In this document: positions 12,675 through 24,102 of the stretch, one piece after another | Numbering within the stretch: the stretch's first letter is position 1 | Layout: each line of letters opens with the position of its first letter | Origin: Hygrocybe punicea | Taxonomy: Eukaryota > Basidiomycota > Agaricomycetes > Agaricales > Hygrophoraceae | DNA: 64,000 nt | NCBI GenBank assembly: GCA_963556145.1 | Contig: OY744462.1 | Coordinates: 1,054,001 to 1,118,000, forward strand | Direction of reading: 5' to 3' | The notes under the pieces: generated by a model | What the model was told of the DNA's origin: nothing | The model's input: the letters and a program-made list of their open reading frames with translations, nothing else | The model's database searches: none | Made by a program: the position numbers and the translations under genes

Positions 12675-13030
12675 GTTATCATACTGTTTAGTGGGCAGTT
12701 GTGTTTGACAGTTGACCTATTGCCTCCTAAACATTTCTTTTGTGGCTGAGAATATTACATAATGATGCAGCATAGAAAACATAACAGTAAGAGAGGAGGT
12801 TGATGAACACTCAAGATACTCTATGTAGTTTTATTTTTTCTACTTTTTATGTTGTTGAGGTGAAAGGTAGGCTTATTAGAACAATTGGCAGTATACAACA
12901 TATGCTATATGTCTTATACCATATGTAACATGCTTTATGCAATTGTTCACTTTGTCATGGAAGTGGAGAGGGGAAAAAAAGAACTTGTTCATGCCATGCA
13001 CAGCACTGGCCCACTAAACAAGTGTTGACA
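12675..13030. other. Helitron 5' flank, AT-rich
   Basis: No gene. It contains one copy (12991-13022) of a 32-34 bp sequence, ATGCCATGCACAGCACTGGC..., repeated in direct orientation just after the Helitron reading frame at 22579-22612. Confidence 0.4.
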
Positions 13031-13035
13031 ATGCT

Positions 13036-14456
13036 GGTCTAGAAGCTTTTCCAATTGAACAGTTATTTGTACACACCAATATTCCATTGACAGAACTTAT
13101 TCCACATATTTCTGTTAGGATGGTGCAAAAAATTGCTCACATGCATCATATATCTATTGGCTCTCATGTTCCTAAGGAAAAACTGGCTTCACATTTTAAA
13201 AATCATGACTGGGTAAATTGCAAATCATTTGTTAGTGTTTCTCTGTTACAACATGTTGAAAATCCAGAGACCACTTGCGAAAGATAAAATCTAAGCCAGA
13301 AACATCATCTAAACATCAAGATTTTTGTAGTGAATGTATGCCTAATAGATTTGAAGAGACAGGATGTGCTGTTTGTGGAGAACTGGTACCATTACATGAC
13401 CTAAGTCAATTGAAAAGTGTAAAAGGCATACTTAGTATTTTAGAAGCTCCTGGAGTTACAAGAGTTGAACGGAAAAAGGCAACAGAAAAAATTCAAGAAT
13501 ACAAAGGACCTGTTTTAGACTATCAATGTGACAAAATCTGTAATAAGTGTTGAAGCTGTATTAGGAAAGAAAATGTCCCTGAACTTGCCTTAGCAAATCA
13601 TCTTTGGATTGGAAATGTTCCAAAAGAACTTGCAGATCTTCACTTTGTTGAAAAACTCCTTGTTGCCCGTATATGTCACAACTGTTGTTTTGTGCAAGTG
13701 GCTTCAGGTATGAGGAAGATGATATCTCATGTTGTTGCATTTCAGTCACCTATTACAAAGGTGTATCAAGTGCTATCACCACCAGTTGATGAACTTGATG
13801 ATGTTTTAGCCATTTTATTCACTGGGCCTTGTAAGCCAACAGAAAAAGACTTTGAACGAACACCCTTACTGGTGTGAAGGAACTATATAGCAAGAGCACT
13901 TGAATGGTTGAAGCTTAACCACCCTAATTACCATGATTTAGATATATCTTATGATAATCTTGCTGGATATCCTGAGGATGGCCCACCTATTTCTGTTGAA
14001 TATCGTCAAAAAGAGACAAACAAATTTTCAGAGGGTACAAGTGTACTTGATAATGAACTTGAGGATGGTACAGAACATTGAGACTGTCCTTTTGTTGTTC
14101 ATGGGCTGGCAGGTGAGGACATGGGTACTAAGACAATTAACTCACTGAAAGGGATTGCACTTCAACATCTCAATAGTGGAGGTAAGATGTTGGCAATTGG
14201 TCATTCAGATACATTGGAATCTATTTACAAGAATCCTGAGCTTTATCCACAGATGTTCCCATGGCTATTTCCATATGGAATGGGTGGTATTGGATCTACA
14301 TCATTGTCTGATGCTGAACACAAGCGTCATCTCCTGATGTATCATGATAAACACTTTCAGACAGATATATACTTTCCATTTGTTGCTTTCAGCCATGCTC
14401 AAGTGAAAGCAAGCACAACTGGTGGTTTTCTTCTTGCAGAAAAATATGAGAAATGA
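13036..14456 (+). pseudogene. Helitron N-terminal region (DUF6570-like)
   Basis: Motifs in order: a Cys-rich segment around CSECMPNRFEETGCAVCGE, GPVLDYQCDKICNKC, ELALANHLWIGNVPKELADL, VASGMRKM, DDVLAILFTGPCKPT, ALEWLKLNHPNY, and LYPQMFPWLFPYGMGGIG. These match the region before the Rep domain in fungal Helitrons (DUF6570 and Helitron_like_N). One frame is kept from about 13275 to 14456 but is broken by TGA at about 13551, 13875, 14088 and 14454, each where another residue is expected, often Arg (CGA). A shift or stop also lies near 13285. Not functional. Confidence 0.7.
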
Positions 14457-14579
14457 AATTTGGTCTTTGATTTCATACTGTGGTGCTCCTTCTTAGTATA
14501 TTACTTTATCCCAATCTGATAACAAACACCCAATTTATTTGTACTTTGCAGATACAAAGGAGAAGTTTGATCTTAAAAT

Positions 14580-16159
14580 TAGATCAAGTGATGAAAGAAT
14601 GCATCTGATTGCTAGGAATCCAGTTGCTGGTGCATGTTTCTTCTATTCATGGTTAGTCTGTTTATTAAGCATGTTTTCGGTATAAATACAGATCACCCAG
14701 GAATATATGGAGAGACATCTGCTTATTATGGCACTGTCGAGCAGCAAGGTCATCTCACTTTGCATCTTCACATACTACTTTGGATTCATGGATGTCTTAC
14801 ACCACAAGAGATTTGCAAGCGAATGTTGGACCCTTCCTCAGATTTCCAGCAAAATATGGTCAAATATTTAGAAAGTACACAGGTAGATGAATTTCTCACT
14901 GGAACAAAGGATCAAGTACTCCAAAACATTGATGAAGCTTCTCAGTCTCCAAATTATATAGATCCAACACAAACTGTGCCTGAAGCACCCCCTAATTCTT
15001 GTGATAAAATGTGTGGGAATTGTCAGCTATGTCATGATTGGAACCTCTGGCAGATTAAGTATGAGACAGTAGTAGATGATCTTTGGGCAAAATCCAACAT
15101 ACATCACTGTTCTAGCAACGTAAATAAAGATGGCTCTCAAAATAAAACATGTCAATATGTTGGATGCTTGGATAACAAGTGGGGAAAATGTAAAGCAAGG
15201 TTTCCTCGTCCTGTATTTATGCAGACTGAAGTAGACTTTGAAACTGGTGCCCTTAATATGAAAAAGGCTGAGCCAATAATTAATACAGTTACTCCTCTTC
15301 TTACTTATTTGGTTTGCTGCAACACAGATGTAACATCTCTAAAATCAGGAACAGCAATCAAAGGGGTTATTCTTTATGTGTCTGACTATATTACCAAAGT
15401 TGCTTTGAAAACACATGTTATATTTCACACTATTCATGCCATGTTTCAAAAGAATAGTGAGATAATCAGTGGTAGTGAAACTCAAAAGAGAACTCACAAA
15501 AACTCATGACCAAGATTGTGAATAATCTCAGTGCTAAGATGGAAATTGGTTCACCAATGGCCTGTATGTACCTTTTGCAAAATCCTGACCATTATACAAA
15601 TCATCACTTTACCACCTTTTATTGGCAGAACTACATCCACAAGGCAAGACAGATCTGGGAAATTGATGAAACTAAGGAGCATGTTGAAAAGGTCACCTTG
15701 ATCAAACACAGAGGTTGTATTAGATTATCCCCTGTTTATGATTATATCTATCCCCCTCATGAACTGAAGGATATGTATTTGTATGATTGGATAAGTCGAT
15801 GTTCTCGGAAGAAGCTTCCTAAATCCAAAATGAATAAAAATTGCAGTGAAGAACTTGCTAGTGTCAAGGATGTGAGTGAAACTTATGATACATCTTTTAC
15901 ACATCAGGATGAGTCATTTATATCTGATATGGACAATCATTGCAATGACATTTCTGTGTCCATGGATAACTCGAAACCTGAAGAACCAGATAATAATGAT
16001 ACAAGAGAAATTTCATCTTCAAATATGTCAACCAAGTCTTCTCCTGTTGGTTTGTTTGCATTTCTTGACTGTCATCCACTCTATAAGTCACATGGTACAC
16101 ATTGTGTAAATGAAAACTGCATAAAAGTTTCCAATTTTGTAGGAGCCACATTACCATGA
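14580..16159 (+). pseudogene. Helitron HUH-endonuclease (Rep) domain
   Basis: The Rep nuclease nicks and joins DNA in rolling-circle transposition. The two-His motif is visible in GHLTLHLHILLWIHG, preceded by YYGTVEQQG, and a catalytic Tyr region in YVSDYITK about 190 residues on. Between them are Cys pairs (CDKMCGNCQLCHDW and CQYVGCLDNKWGKC). A frameshift at 15500-15510 moves the protein into the frame starting at 15506 (TKIVNNLSAKMEIG, HHFTTFYWQNYIHKAR). A TGA at about 16157 follows in LP*CDQGDREYYC. Key residues survive, but the frame is broken. Confidence 0.75.
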
Positions 16160-16818
16160 TGTGATCAAGGTGATCGTGAATATTATTGCTCAACTATGCT
16201 TGCATTGTTTAGACCTTGGCACTCTGGGTATGACTTGAAAACCAAAGATCAATCTTGGGATGAGTCTTTTTTATCCTATGACTTTACTTTGAGACAAAGA
16301 GAACTCATGAACAACTTTAATATCAAGTATGAATGTTTTGATGCTGGTGATGAGTTTCATGCCCAGCTTCATAAAGGTTCTGTTATCTTGTCTAGTTGGA
16401 TGGATGGTTCTGACCATACTTTGGATCATGGTGATGAGTAGACAGTGACTACATATTTGAAGATGCCTCTGAAAAAATAAGTGATGAGTTTGACATGGAG
16501 TTCAAAGATATTGGAAAATGGCAGAAGAAACGTCAACTTGATATGGCAACTATGAGCTCAATAATGAATAACACAGGTTGGACAGAGCCTTTATCCACAG
16601 TGATACCAGTTTCTCTGCCACCACCACCAGAGATTATCCAATCTGGAAGTCAATGGAAAGCTGTTGTGTAAAAGAGTAAACAAGATATACTTCAACATTG
16701 TGTAGAAAATCTTCCAAGTCATATTAATGGTGATTCTCTAACACAACCATCAAGCTATAACCAAGTTAAAGTTGTTGATAAATCACATCTTGAAAGAATT
16801 TCACATTATAAAAAATCT

Positions 16819-18222
16819 TTGTTAGCACTAGACAATATTGTGAAAGACTTTAGTTTAAATGAAGAACACCAGAGGGCATTTTACATAGTTGCACATAATG
16901 CATCCAATACAAATTCTGAACAATTGAAAATGTATATTGGTGGTATGTGTGAAACTGGTAAAACACAAGTTTTGAAGGCATTAGTAAAGTTTTTCAGGTT
17001 CAGAAAAGAAGCTCATTGTTTTGCTATTGTAGCACCTACTGGAACTGCTGCTGCTTTGCTAGCAGGATCTACGTATCACTATATGTTTGGTTTAAATGAG
17101 AATACTGATGAGCATATATCAAATAAACAACTTGCTCAATTAAGATCAAGATTTCTAGGTGTTAATTACATTTTTTTTGATGAAGTTTCAATGTTGTCTT
17201 GTCGAGATACATATAGGATTAGTGTAAGGATGGCTAAGATTTTCAATGAAACTGAGTTGCCTTGGGGTGGATTAAACATGATATTTGCAGGGGATTTTGC
17301 ACAGTTGCCTCCTGCAATTGGTCATGAAAATGCTTCTCTCCATAGCAGAACTGTTGGAGGTTTTTCTACCAACCACCAAGATCAAGAAGCTGCTATTGGA
17401 ATGTCATTGTGGCATCAGGTTACAACTGTAGTAATACTATGAGAAAACATGAGGCAAATACTTCAAACAAAAGAAGATGCACAACTTAGACAGGCTCTTA
17501 CAAATATGCAATATAAAGCTTGTACTGCTGAAGATATTGTATTTTTGAAATCACGAATATCAAGTAATTTGCCTGGTCATACATCAGTGAAGCATGACAA
17601 CTTTAGACAAGTGTCAATAATTACTGCTTTAAATATTCACAAAGATGAGATCAATTGCTTGGGGTCATTGAGATTTTCTAAAGAGACTGGTCAACCACCA
17701 GTTGATTTTTATTCTGATGATTCAGTAGTTTCCAAAGATAGAAAAAAGGGAAAGTCTCAAGCTACAACTCACAAGTACCACACATTATCAGATAGTCTTC
17801 ATGAAGTTCTGTGAAATCAACCTCATAGTTCTAACTCAAAATGTATCCCTGGGAAACTTTCATTGTGTGTTGGTATGCCTGTCATGATCCAGAATAATGG
17901 TGCAACTGAGCTATGCATTACCTGAGGCCAAGAAGGCATAGTGCATAGCTGGCAAACAGCAAAAGGTATGCAAGGTCAGAGAGTGTTGGACACATTGTTT
18001 GTAATGCTATATAATCCTCCACAAGTTGTGAAGTTAAATGGACTTCCTGAGAATGTTGTACCACTGACAAGAACAAGTGTTACAGTAGATGCACTACCAA
18101 ATGATTCATATATTACATTATCACACAGTCAGGTAGAGGTACTTCCCAATTTTTCAATGACTGATTATTCTTCACAAGGAAAGACAAGGCCTAATAATCC
18201 AGTTGATCTAAATAACAGTTGA
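16819..18222 (+). pseudogene. Helitron PIF1-like helicase domain
   Basis: Superfamily 1B helicase part of the RepHel protein. It shows Walker A GGMCETGKT, motif Ia APTGTAAALLAGSTYH, Walker B FFDEVSML, motif III FAGDFAQLPPAIG, later IPGKLSLCVGMPVMIQNN and MTDYSSQGKTRPNNPVDL. Compared with the usual GGPGGTGKS/T P-loop, the second to fourth variable residues are changed (MCE), though Gly-Lys-Thr remains. TGA stops interrupt at about 17440, 17812, 17923 and 18220. Upstream (16160-16818) the linker has a TGA near 16157, TAG near 16439 and TAA near 16668. Confidence 0.8.
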
Positions 18223-19022
18223 ACTCATCAATCATATTATACTGCATTATCATGTAATGCATCCGCCCTTGGTACTGTCATTTTACAAGGATTTGATGCA
18301 AGAAAGATAACAGGGGACACATCTGGGGCATTACACCAGGAATTCTATGAGCTGGAAATTTTAGATGAAATAGTCAAATTAAGATCAGAGGCAAGCTTTC
18401 AAGTTCTGTTACTGGTGATCGCAGAAATTCTCTGACTGAAACCTTTAGATTGTGGAAAGGCAAGCATTATATTCCAGAAAATGTGCACAAGGCAATTCGA
18501 TGGAATACGTCTGATCCATATATTCCAGGTAAAGAGGATAAATTTCCATGGAAAATTCTGAACAAAAAACAAAAAATTCAAAAAGATGTTCTTCTGAAGT
18601 CAAATTATGTTCCTGCTCAAGGCAGTTCACCAGCATTGTTTTATCAAAATTCTACTAATAAGAGAAAAATAAGTGATTCTTGTGTTGCCCCTCAGAGAAA
18701 GAAATTGAAAAGAAATCATAATATTAATAATACTTTCTTGACCTCTATGAACATTCCAATTGGTACACTCTGGAGTAACAACTGCTGTGCATATGACTCT
18801 GTGATAACTATATTATATAACAATTTGGCAGGATGATAAGATTACTTGGTCTAATTCTTTCAGAAAGTTAAACCCTCAATTTCTTGGCATGGTGGTGGAT
18901 AGATTTTCAAGATATTCTGAAGGTGAATGCTCTTTACAGCCATTTGCAGAAAGGATGGCAGTCACGCGCGGATTTTGATCTAATTAGGAATTGTAAAACT
19001 TACTGTCTTCTTGTCATCCACC

Positions 19023-20557
19023 ATGCATTCACCGCCTCGAAAGAAACATTCCCTCGCTAGTGCTCCTGATACACCAGAATTGTTGGACAACTACTCCAGC
19101 GACTCTTCCGGTGAGGATACAGATTCAGAAAATGAAAACGAGGGCGAGGCCAAGCTGACTGGCAGCAACGAAGACCCAGCTGTTGCTGAGGAGTCCACTG
19201 CAGTTACTGTTGTGCCAAAGCGCAAACGCAAGCAGAAGAAAGGTATCTACATACTGGACTGATCAATACTCACATCTCAACCAAGACAATTCACCACCAG
19301 ATGTCATTGTCGAGCCTGAACCCGAAACAGCAAAGAAAATCACCTACATTCTCAGCATTTTTGCAGCCTCAGAAGCGAAGAAAGCTGTAACAAAACGAGT
19401 TGCGAAGAATTATTCTGTTCAGCTAGGGTTGGATGAACCTTGGGACACCGTAAAGGCGCAACTCCTTGTCAAAATTTCGATGGCACTCAACCCTCTGGTT
19501 CTCGATTTCGCTCACTACGATGTGATGTTTCATATTCCCCGTATCCTCCCAAAGCCCGGCATGTCTCTTGTAGGTGAAGGTGACTACGAATTTCTCCTTC
19601 AACGTGCACATTCTGTGAAGAACAATAACCTGACCATCAACCTGTCCATTACCGAGATCGCAGCCCCTGCAGATAAAGAGAACATCCTGGAAGGTGATGG
19701 AGTGGATAAAACGAAGTCCAAGAAGAAGGTATGCCCGCATATACTCACTTCACGGCAGCTAACATCTGTTTTTCCCAGAACGCTAAAGATCCTGACTTGC
19801 TGCCTGGGAATGTAAACAAGAACAAGAATATTCTAGCAATTCAAGAAAACTGGAAGTGCCCAAAGCTGCAACCGTCATGTGTTGGAGTGTACTGCTTTAT
19901 TGATCCTGATGGTGTTCACTTCCCGCTCAACCATGAACATATTGATTGTTGGGCATCAGCTATGGCAAGTTCACTTTATTTCTAATTCTTTGCTTGCTAA
20001 TGCACGCATAGCTCAAAGGCGATGACTGTGCGATGCTTCAAAAGCCGCCCAACCACAAGCTCTTCGATATGTCACGAACACTCTCCCCAGTACTCCAGCA
20101 CCGCCTTGATGCCCAAAAAGCGAAGGCAAATGCAACCAGTACTACGTCGAATGCTCCCGTAATCAATTTCAACATTGGTAATGAACTCGTTGAACTCTTT
20201 CATCCCACTCGTCCCACATCCTCAATTCCTGCATCCGCACCTGCACCTGCACCTGCGCCTATCTTTCCGGCCATTACTACCAAACCAGCCCCTGTCCTAC
20301 CCGTCTATGATTTGCACTGTCCAACCCTCCTGCATCCGTCTCGTTCCCCTGGCAAAGACATGCCGCTTACACAATTCTGTGTTGACTACGACCTCAGTCC
20401 AACCATACTCGAGAAACTTCATGAAAACTTTTACAAGGATGCACAAATGATTCGCTTCATCACCCTCGAGGAACTCAAAGCAATGCAGTTCCGCTTTGGG
20501 GAAGTTGCTGCGTTGAGGGATGCAATTGACAAGTGGTCTGTTCTGAATGGTATTTGA
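19023..20557 (+). CDS. accessory protein of the mariner-type element, unknown function
   Basis: Exons 19023-19242, 19301-19728, 19779-19964 and 20012-20557 join in frame to 459 residues without stops; the third intron is GC-AG (gcaagt...catag). The N-terminus is acidic and Ser-rich, followed by a basic run KRKRKQKK (possible nuclear signal). A middle region contains FHIPRILPKPGMSLVGEGDY and CVGVYCFIDPDGVHFPLNHE, then an Ala/Pro repeat APAPAPAP. The C-terminal 60 residues (PLTQFCVDYDLSPTILEKL, ITLEELKAM) look like a SAM-type helical bundle. I do not recognise the family. Its place inside the terminal repeats, convergent with the transposase, suggests a role in transposition or DNA targeting. 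It is intact, while the transposase carries one frameshift. Confidence 0.75.
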
Positions 20558-20674
20558 ATCGTTTTGCCAAGTTTTTTACCTTCCATTGTCGACTGTTTTG
20601 TAGCTTTGAACCTCCTGTTGTTATTTTGTAGCCAGTTTCGATGTGAAATATAATTTGAATCGCACAGAACACAA

Positions 20675-21747
20675 CTAGAAGTATCCGGCATGTGAAAAAT
20701 AACTCGCGGCATCATCTGGAGTAATGATATCAAGGACTTCTAACATATCAAATAACATTCCATCGCCCTCTGCATCGCTGTAATACTGGTGGTGGCGGCG
20801 AAGGAAATGCTTGACTTTTGAGAATGCTTCTTCGATTGGATTGAGATCGGGGGAGTAAGGAGGGAGGTACTCGATCCGAACACCTAGAAAGGACATCAAT
20901 GTGAATGGAGGAGGGTATTTAGAAATGAAAGCCTTACCGAACCGATCTACAAGCTCTAGGAATGCGTCACCATGATGAATTCTTGCATTATCCATCACCA
21001 AGACGCTCAGTGGTCCTGGATATGCAGTACACTTTGGTAGCTACAGATGATGATGAGATATGATGCTAGAAGCAAGCATAGAGGGTCACTCACAACAATG
21101 AATTCAAGGTATTCCAAAAATCGAGCCTTCGTCATGGACCCTTCAACCACAGTGCCAGCAACAATGCCATCAAGGGTCAAGAGTGCCTCTGTGGATGTAC
21201 GCCGACCTCGGACAAAGGGTTGTTTCATTTGAGCACGTCTTCCCTTCCTCGACCTTCCATACCGCCTCCCCAGAGTCCTTTCATCTTTTGATACCTCATC
21301 CAAGAATCCTAGCTCCTCTGGAGCATATTGTGCCATGCGCCGAATGAAATCTGCCCGCCGAAGGTCATTCCATTCTGCTGCAATCTGCTTGAGCTTCTTC
21401 TGGCTGATGCCTGCCCTCTCCAGCTCACGGTGGACTGTTGCAAAGTTCACGGAAATAAAACGGTTGGTTTGGAGTAGGTAGAGTAACTCGTCTAGAAAAT
21501 ATTGGGGGTTTTGGTGGATTAGACGAATGAGGTACTGGATATCACAATTGTTAAGGTTATGAAGGTGTCCTCGAAGGCTTCTTTCTGGCTTGATCACATC
21601 ACCAGTTTCACACCAAAGTTTGAGAATCCGATACCAGGTATGTTCGGAGAACCTACAGCAGTAGAGAATGTCGTTGAGGTCCAGTAATTCTCGTTCATAG
21701 AGCCTAATAGCAGCTATCTTGACGCCTCGGCTGATTTTTCTAAACAT
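20675..21747 (-). pseudogene. Tc1/mariner-type DDE transposase with one frameshift
   Basis: Exons 21747-21094, 21041-20938 and 20883-20675 (minus strand). The N-terminus has helix-turn-helix features (SRGVKIAAIRLYER, ILYCCRFSEHTWYRILKLW). The DDE core shows Asp in LGFLDEVSKDERTLGR, Asp in VMDNARIHHGD and Glu in YLPPYSPDLNPIEEAFSKVK. Just before VMDN, the run TTT (minus strand, about 21000-21002) appears to carry one extra base. With it the frame meets a stop; without it the exon reads LPKCTAYPGPLSVLVMDN. All else is open, so this is either a very recent inactivation or an assembly error. The gene lies convergent to the accessory ORF, 117 bp apart. Confidence 0.85.
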
Positions 21748-22612
21748 CGAGCTTGTAGTTATCCAAACAAGCACTAAGTTTTACAATTCCTAATTAGATC
21801 AAAATCTGCACATGACTGCCATCCTTTCTGCAAACAGCTGTAAAAGAAGTGTGTGATCATATAAGACACTATCTAGATCAGCATTCACATCATAACTTTG
21901 CATGGGGGGTGAATACTAGTGTTAATATCTTATTAGATACATTGCTACAAACTGAAATCCCCATTCTATCCTCACATATTTCTTGCCCTCAACATCATCT
22001 TGTGTCTAGACAGCAGGAAGCAGTAAAAAATTGCCATATAGATATTGGTAGGATTGACTTTGTTTCTATTTAGAATGAACTTGATCTCTTTGTAATTTCT
22101 CTAGCTTCAAAGTGTACAGTCTGCAATGACTTTCTACTTCAAAATTTTACTTTTGTAAATGCTCCTCAGTTACTTGCCTTTGCTACATCTGCTTCCACCA
22201 TTACTTTGGATTATAATTTGGTAGTCACTGTTGAAGGAAATACAGAACCAAAACCATATCAGCTTAGAGGTGTCATATATTATGGAAGTGAACACTTTAC
22301 ATCTCGTATTATCAGTTTGACAGGTCAAGTTTGGTTTCATGATGGTATCATCACTGGAAGCATTACAGAATATGAAGGAATGTTAGAAGAAGTTGTTTTA
22401 ACTGTTTGCAGATCAAAAAAACCTTGTATTTTAATATATATTCCTACATAAGTGGTTTCTAAATACTCTGAATGTAGAGATATATTTGTAGGTTACCAGC
22501 CATGCAGACTAGTAACAATTGAAGTAATTACAATTTTTGCCTGAATATACTGTTCATTTGATTTGAGAGGACAAGGATATGCCATGCAAAGCAATGGCCC
22601 TCTAGCACAAGT

Positions 22613-24097
22613 TAGGGGAAATTGTCTTGCCTTGACCACTTACACCCACACCAACTATGCTACTGCCCTCTGAGTCACTCCACAATGTTCTCTTGCCTCA
22701 AGAATTTGCAAGTGATGACTTTTGTCTTGATCTCTCCAAGGCCACTCAATTCTGTTGCCTCCTGGCTGCCATCTGACAACACCTTCTCATATCTTCCGAA
22801 ACTCAGTCTTACTACGTGAATATGGCTTGTGCCATGTACCACAAGCTCCCTGATCATGGTAGTCTTGACTCACCACCCAGCCACGATGACTTCACACTAT
22901 TTGTGGCCCAGCATTGGCCTACCTTTTGTTCTGCTGATCTTGGGGAGGGTGGAAAGTCAGGGGCATGGACTATTGTGTGGGGGAGGGTGTCAAAAAGGGG
23001 TAGGTTCTGCAAATGAGGTTGCAATCCTCAACTCTATAGTTGCTAGTGCTGGGCAAGTGAGTCCTTGCACTGATTGGATATTCAGTTGCAGAAATCAACT
23101 GACTTGCCCATTTTCAGGCATGTAATCGTCCTGGATTTCCAGCTGCACTCTATGAGCTAATACTTGTTGTCATTATCATTCACGAGATCTTGCAATCATT
23201 TACCAAATATTTGTTTGGGAACTTCTTGACTTTAGAGGGTGTTGGTTTCACTCGAAATTGGAGTGATGAATTTGGATGGCTTGTGGAAATAGTTCTGATG
23301 GGAGAAAGGGTTGTTGCTTTTTGGGATCACAAAGAAGATGTGGAGAGGATGAGTTGAATTGACAGGGTGATGTTGGAGACAGGTAATGATGCCTGTGTGA
23401 TTGGTAAGGCTGTTATCCTTCACCAAATGAAAAGCTAACAACCACACCTATTAGGTGTTGATGTAGCCAATCAAATCCTAGAATCTCTCGGAACCCCAAA
23501 CATGTCCCAACCTTCAAATCTACACCTAGAAGACTTTACTGACAAGGACTTTAGAGCACACATCACTGAACCCACTCTTGTTCAGTCTCGTGAAGTTGTG
23601 GCTCCTGTTGGCCTTGGATTCATATCATATATTGGTATTAATAGGTTTAAGATGCCTCATGATGATGGTCAAGTGTTATCCTTGCATTAGCTGAATTCTT
23701 ATACATGTTCATTAAAGAGAGACCTAAAATGGTGGTGAATGGGTTATTTGTCTGTATTTGTGAAAAACCATTTTATTGAAGTTCAAGCCCAGTGAAAAGT
23801 CCACCTATCTAGATACTTTTAGGTAGATTCACATCCATGAAAATATAGTTTAGGAATTTAAATAGATTTCTGCACCCTGAGTAGAGGTTTTGCCATAAAA
23901 CATTGCCATTTCTAATAAAAACATTGCTATCAATGGCATGCAAAAGGAGTTGTTTAGGTGCATCCCCACCCATTCCATTCTGTGCCCCCATTCCCTGTTC
24001 ACCAGAACATTGTGGGGGATGCTGTTGGGTGCGCCATTGATTGCCACTCTTGGAGATGGAAATCCCAAGATCAAGAGGCATGGTTGGTGATGTGGTT
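22613..24097. other. repetitive DNA without supported genes
   Basis: Only short frames (22829-23125, 23502-23690, 23958-24218) with no recognised motif. A segment at about 23726-23790 (GGTTATTTGTCTGT core) recurs near 46513-46575, so part of this is a dispersed repeat. Confidence 0.45.
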
Positions 24098-24102
24098 GTT
24101 GG

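Larger units (their letters stand above)
18937..21840. mobile_element. two-gene Tc1/mariner-type transposon in the Helitron
   Basis: A 2904-bp element flanked by the TA duplication (18935-18936, 21841-21842). Inverted ends of about 66 bp start CAGCCATTTGCAGAAAGG on the left and CAGCTGTTTGCAGAAAGG on the right, with a second matching block GATTTTGATCTAATTAGG. Removing the insert with one TA restores the Helitron frame. It holds two convergent genes: an accessory ORF on plus and a DDE transposase on minus. CpG is frequent here, unlike the host Helitron, so the insertion is younger. Confidence 0.9.
18240..22452 (+). pseudogene. Helitron C-terminal cysteine-peptidase-like domain, split by a mariner
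   Basis: After the helicase comes ITGDTSGALHQEF and a basic linker, then PIGTLWSNNCCAYDSVITIL, which resembles the Cys box of USP-type (peptidase C19) or OTU-like enzymes. After a 2.9-kb insert (18937-21840) the frame resumes with a helical segment. It ends with LRGVIYYGSEHFTSRII and GQVWFHDG, resembling the His box and following Trp/Asp of USP enzymes, and stops at 22450-22452. Small shifts occur near 18410 and 18834, and a TAG near 22071. Peptidase domains are known in some animal Helitrons (OTU type). The USP-like reading here is by motif only. Confidence 0.55.
12991..22612 (+). mobile_element. degenerate Helitron, interrupted by a mariner
   Basis: The plus-strand coding remnants form one protein order: DUF6570-like N-terminal region, HUH Rep, PIF1-like helicase, linker and peptidase-like C-terminus. 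This is an autonomous RepHel Helitron of basidiomycete type. CpG dinucleotides are visibly sparse, and at least nine in-frame TGA stops occur along the frame. The limits given are a flanking direct repeat, not proven termini. A hairpin GCCAT/ATGGC followed by CTAG at 22581-22605 resembles a Helitron 3' end, but the next base is not T. Confidence 0.7.

Noticed and set aside
22581..22605. Hairpin plus CTAG as the definite Helitron 3' end
   Set aside because: The base after CTAG is C, not the expected T, and a similar sequence also occurs at the 5' side. Kept only as a direct-repeat observation.
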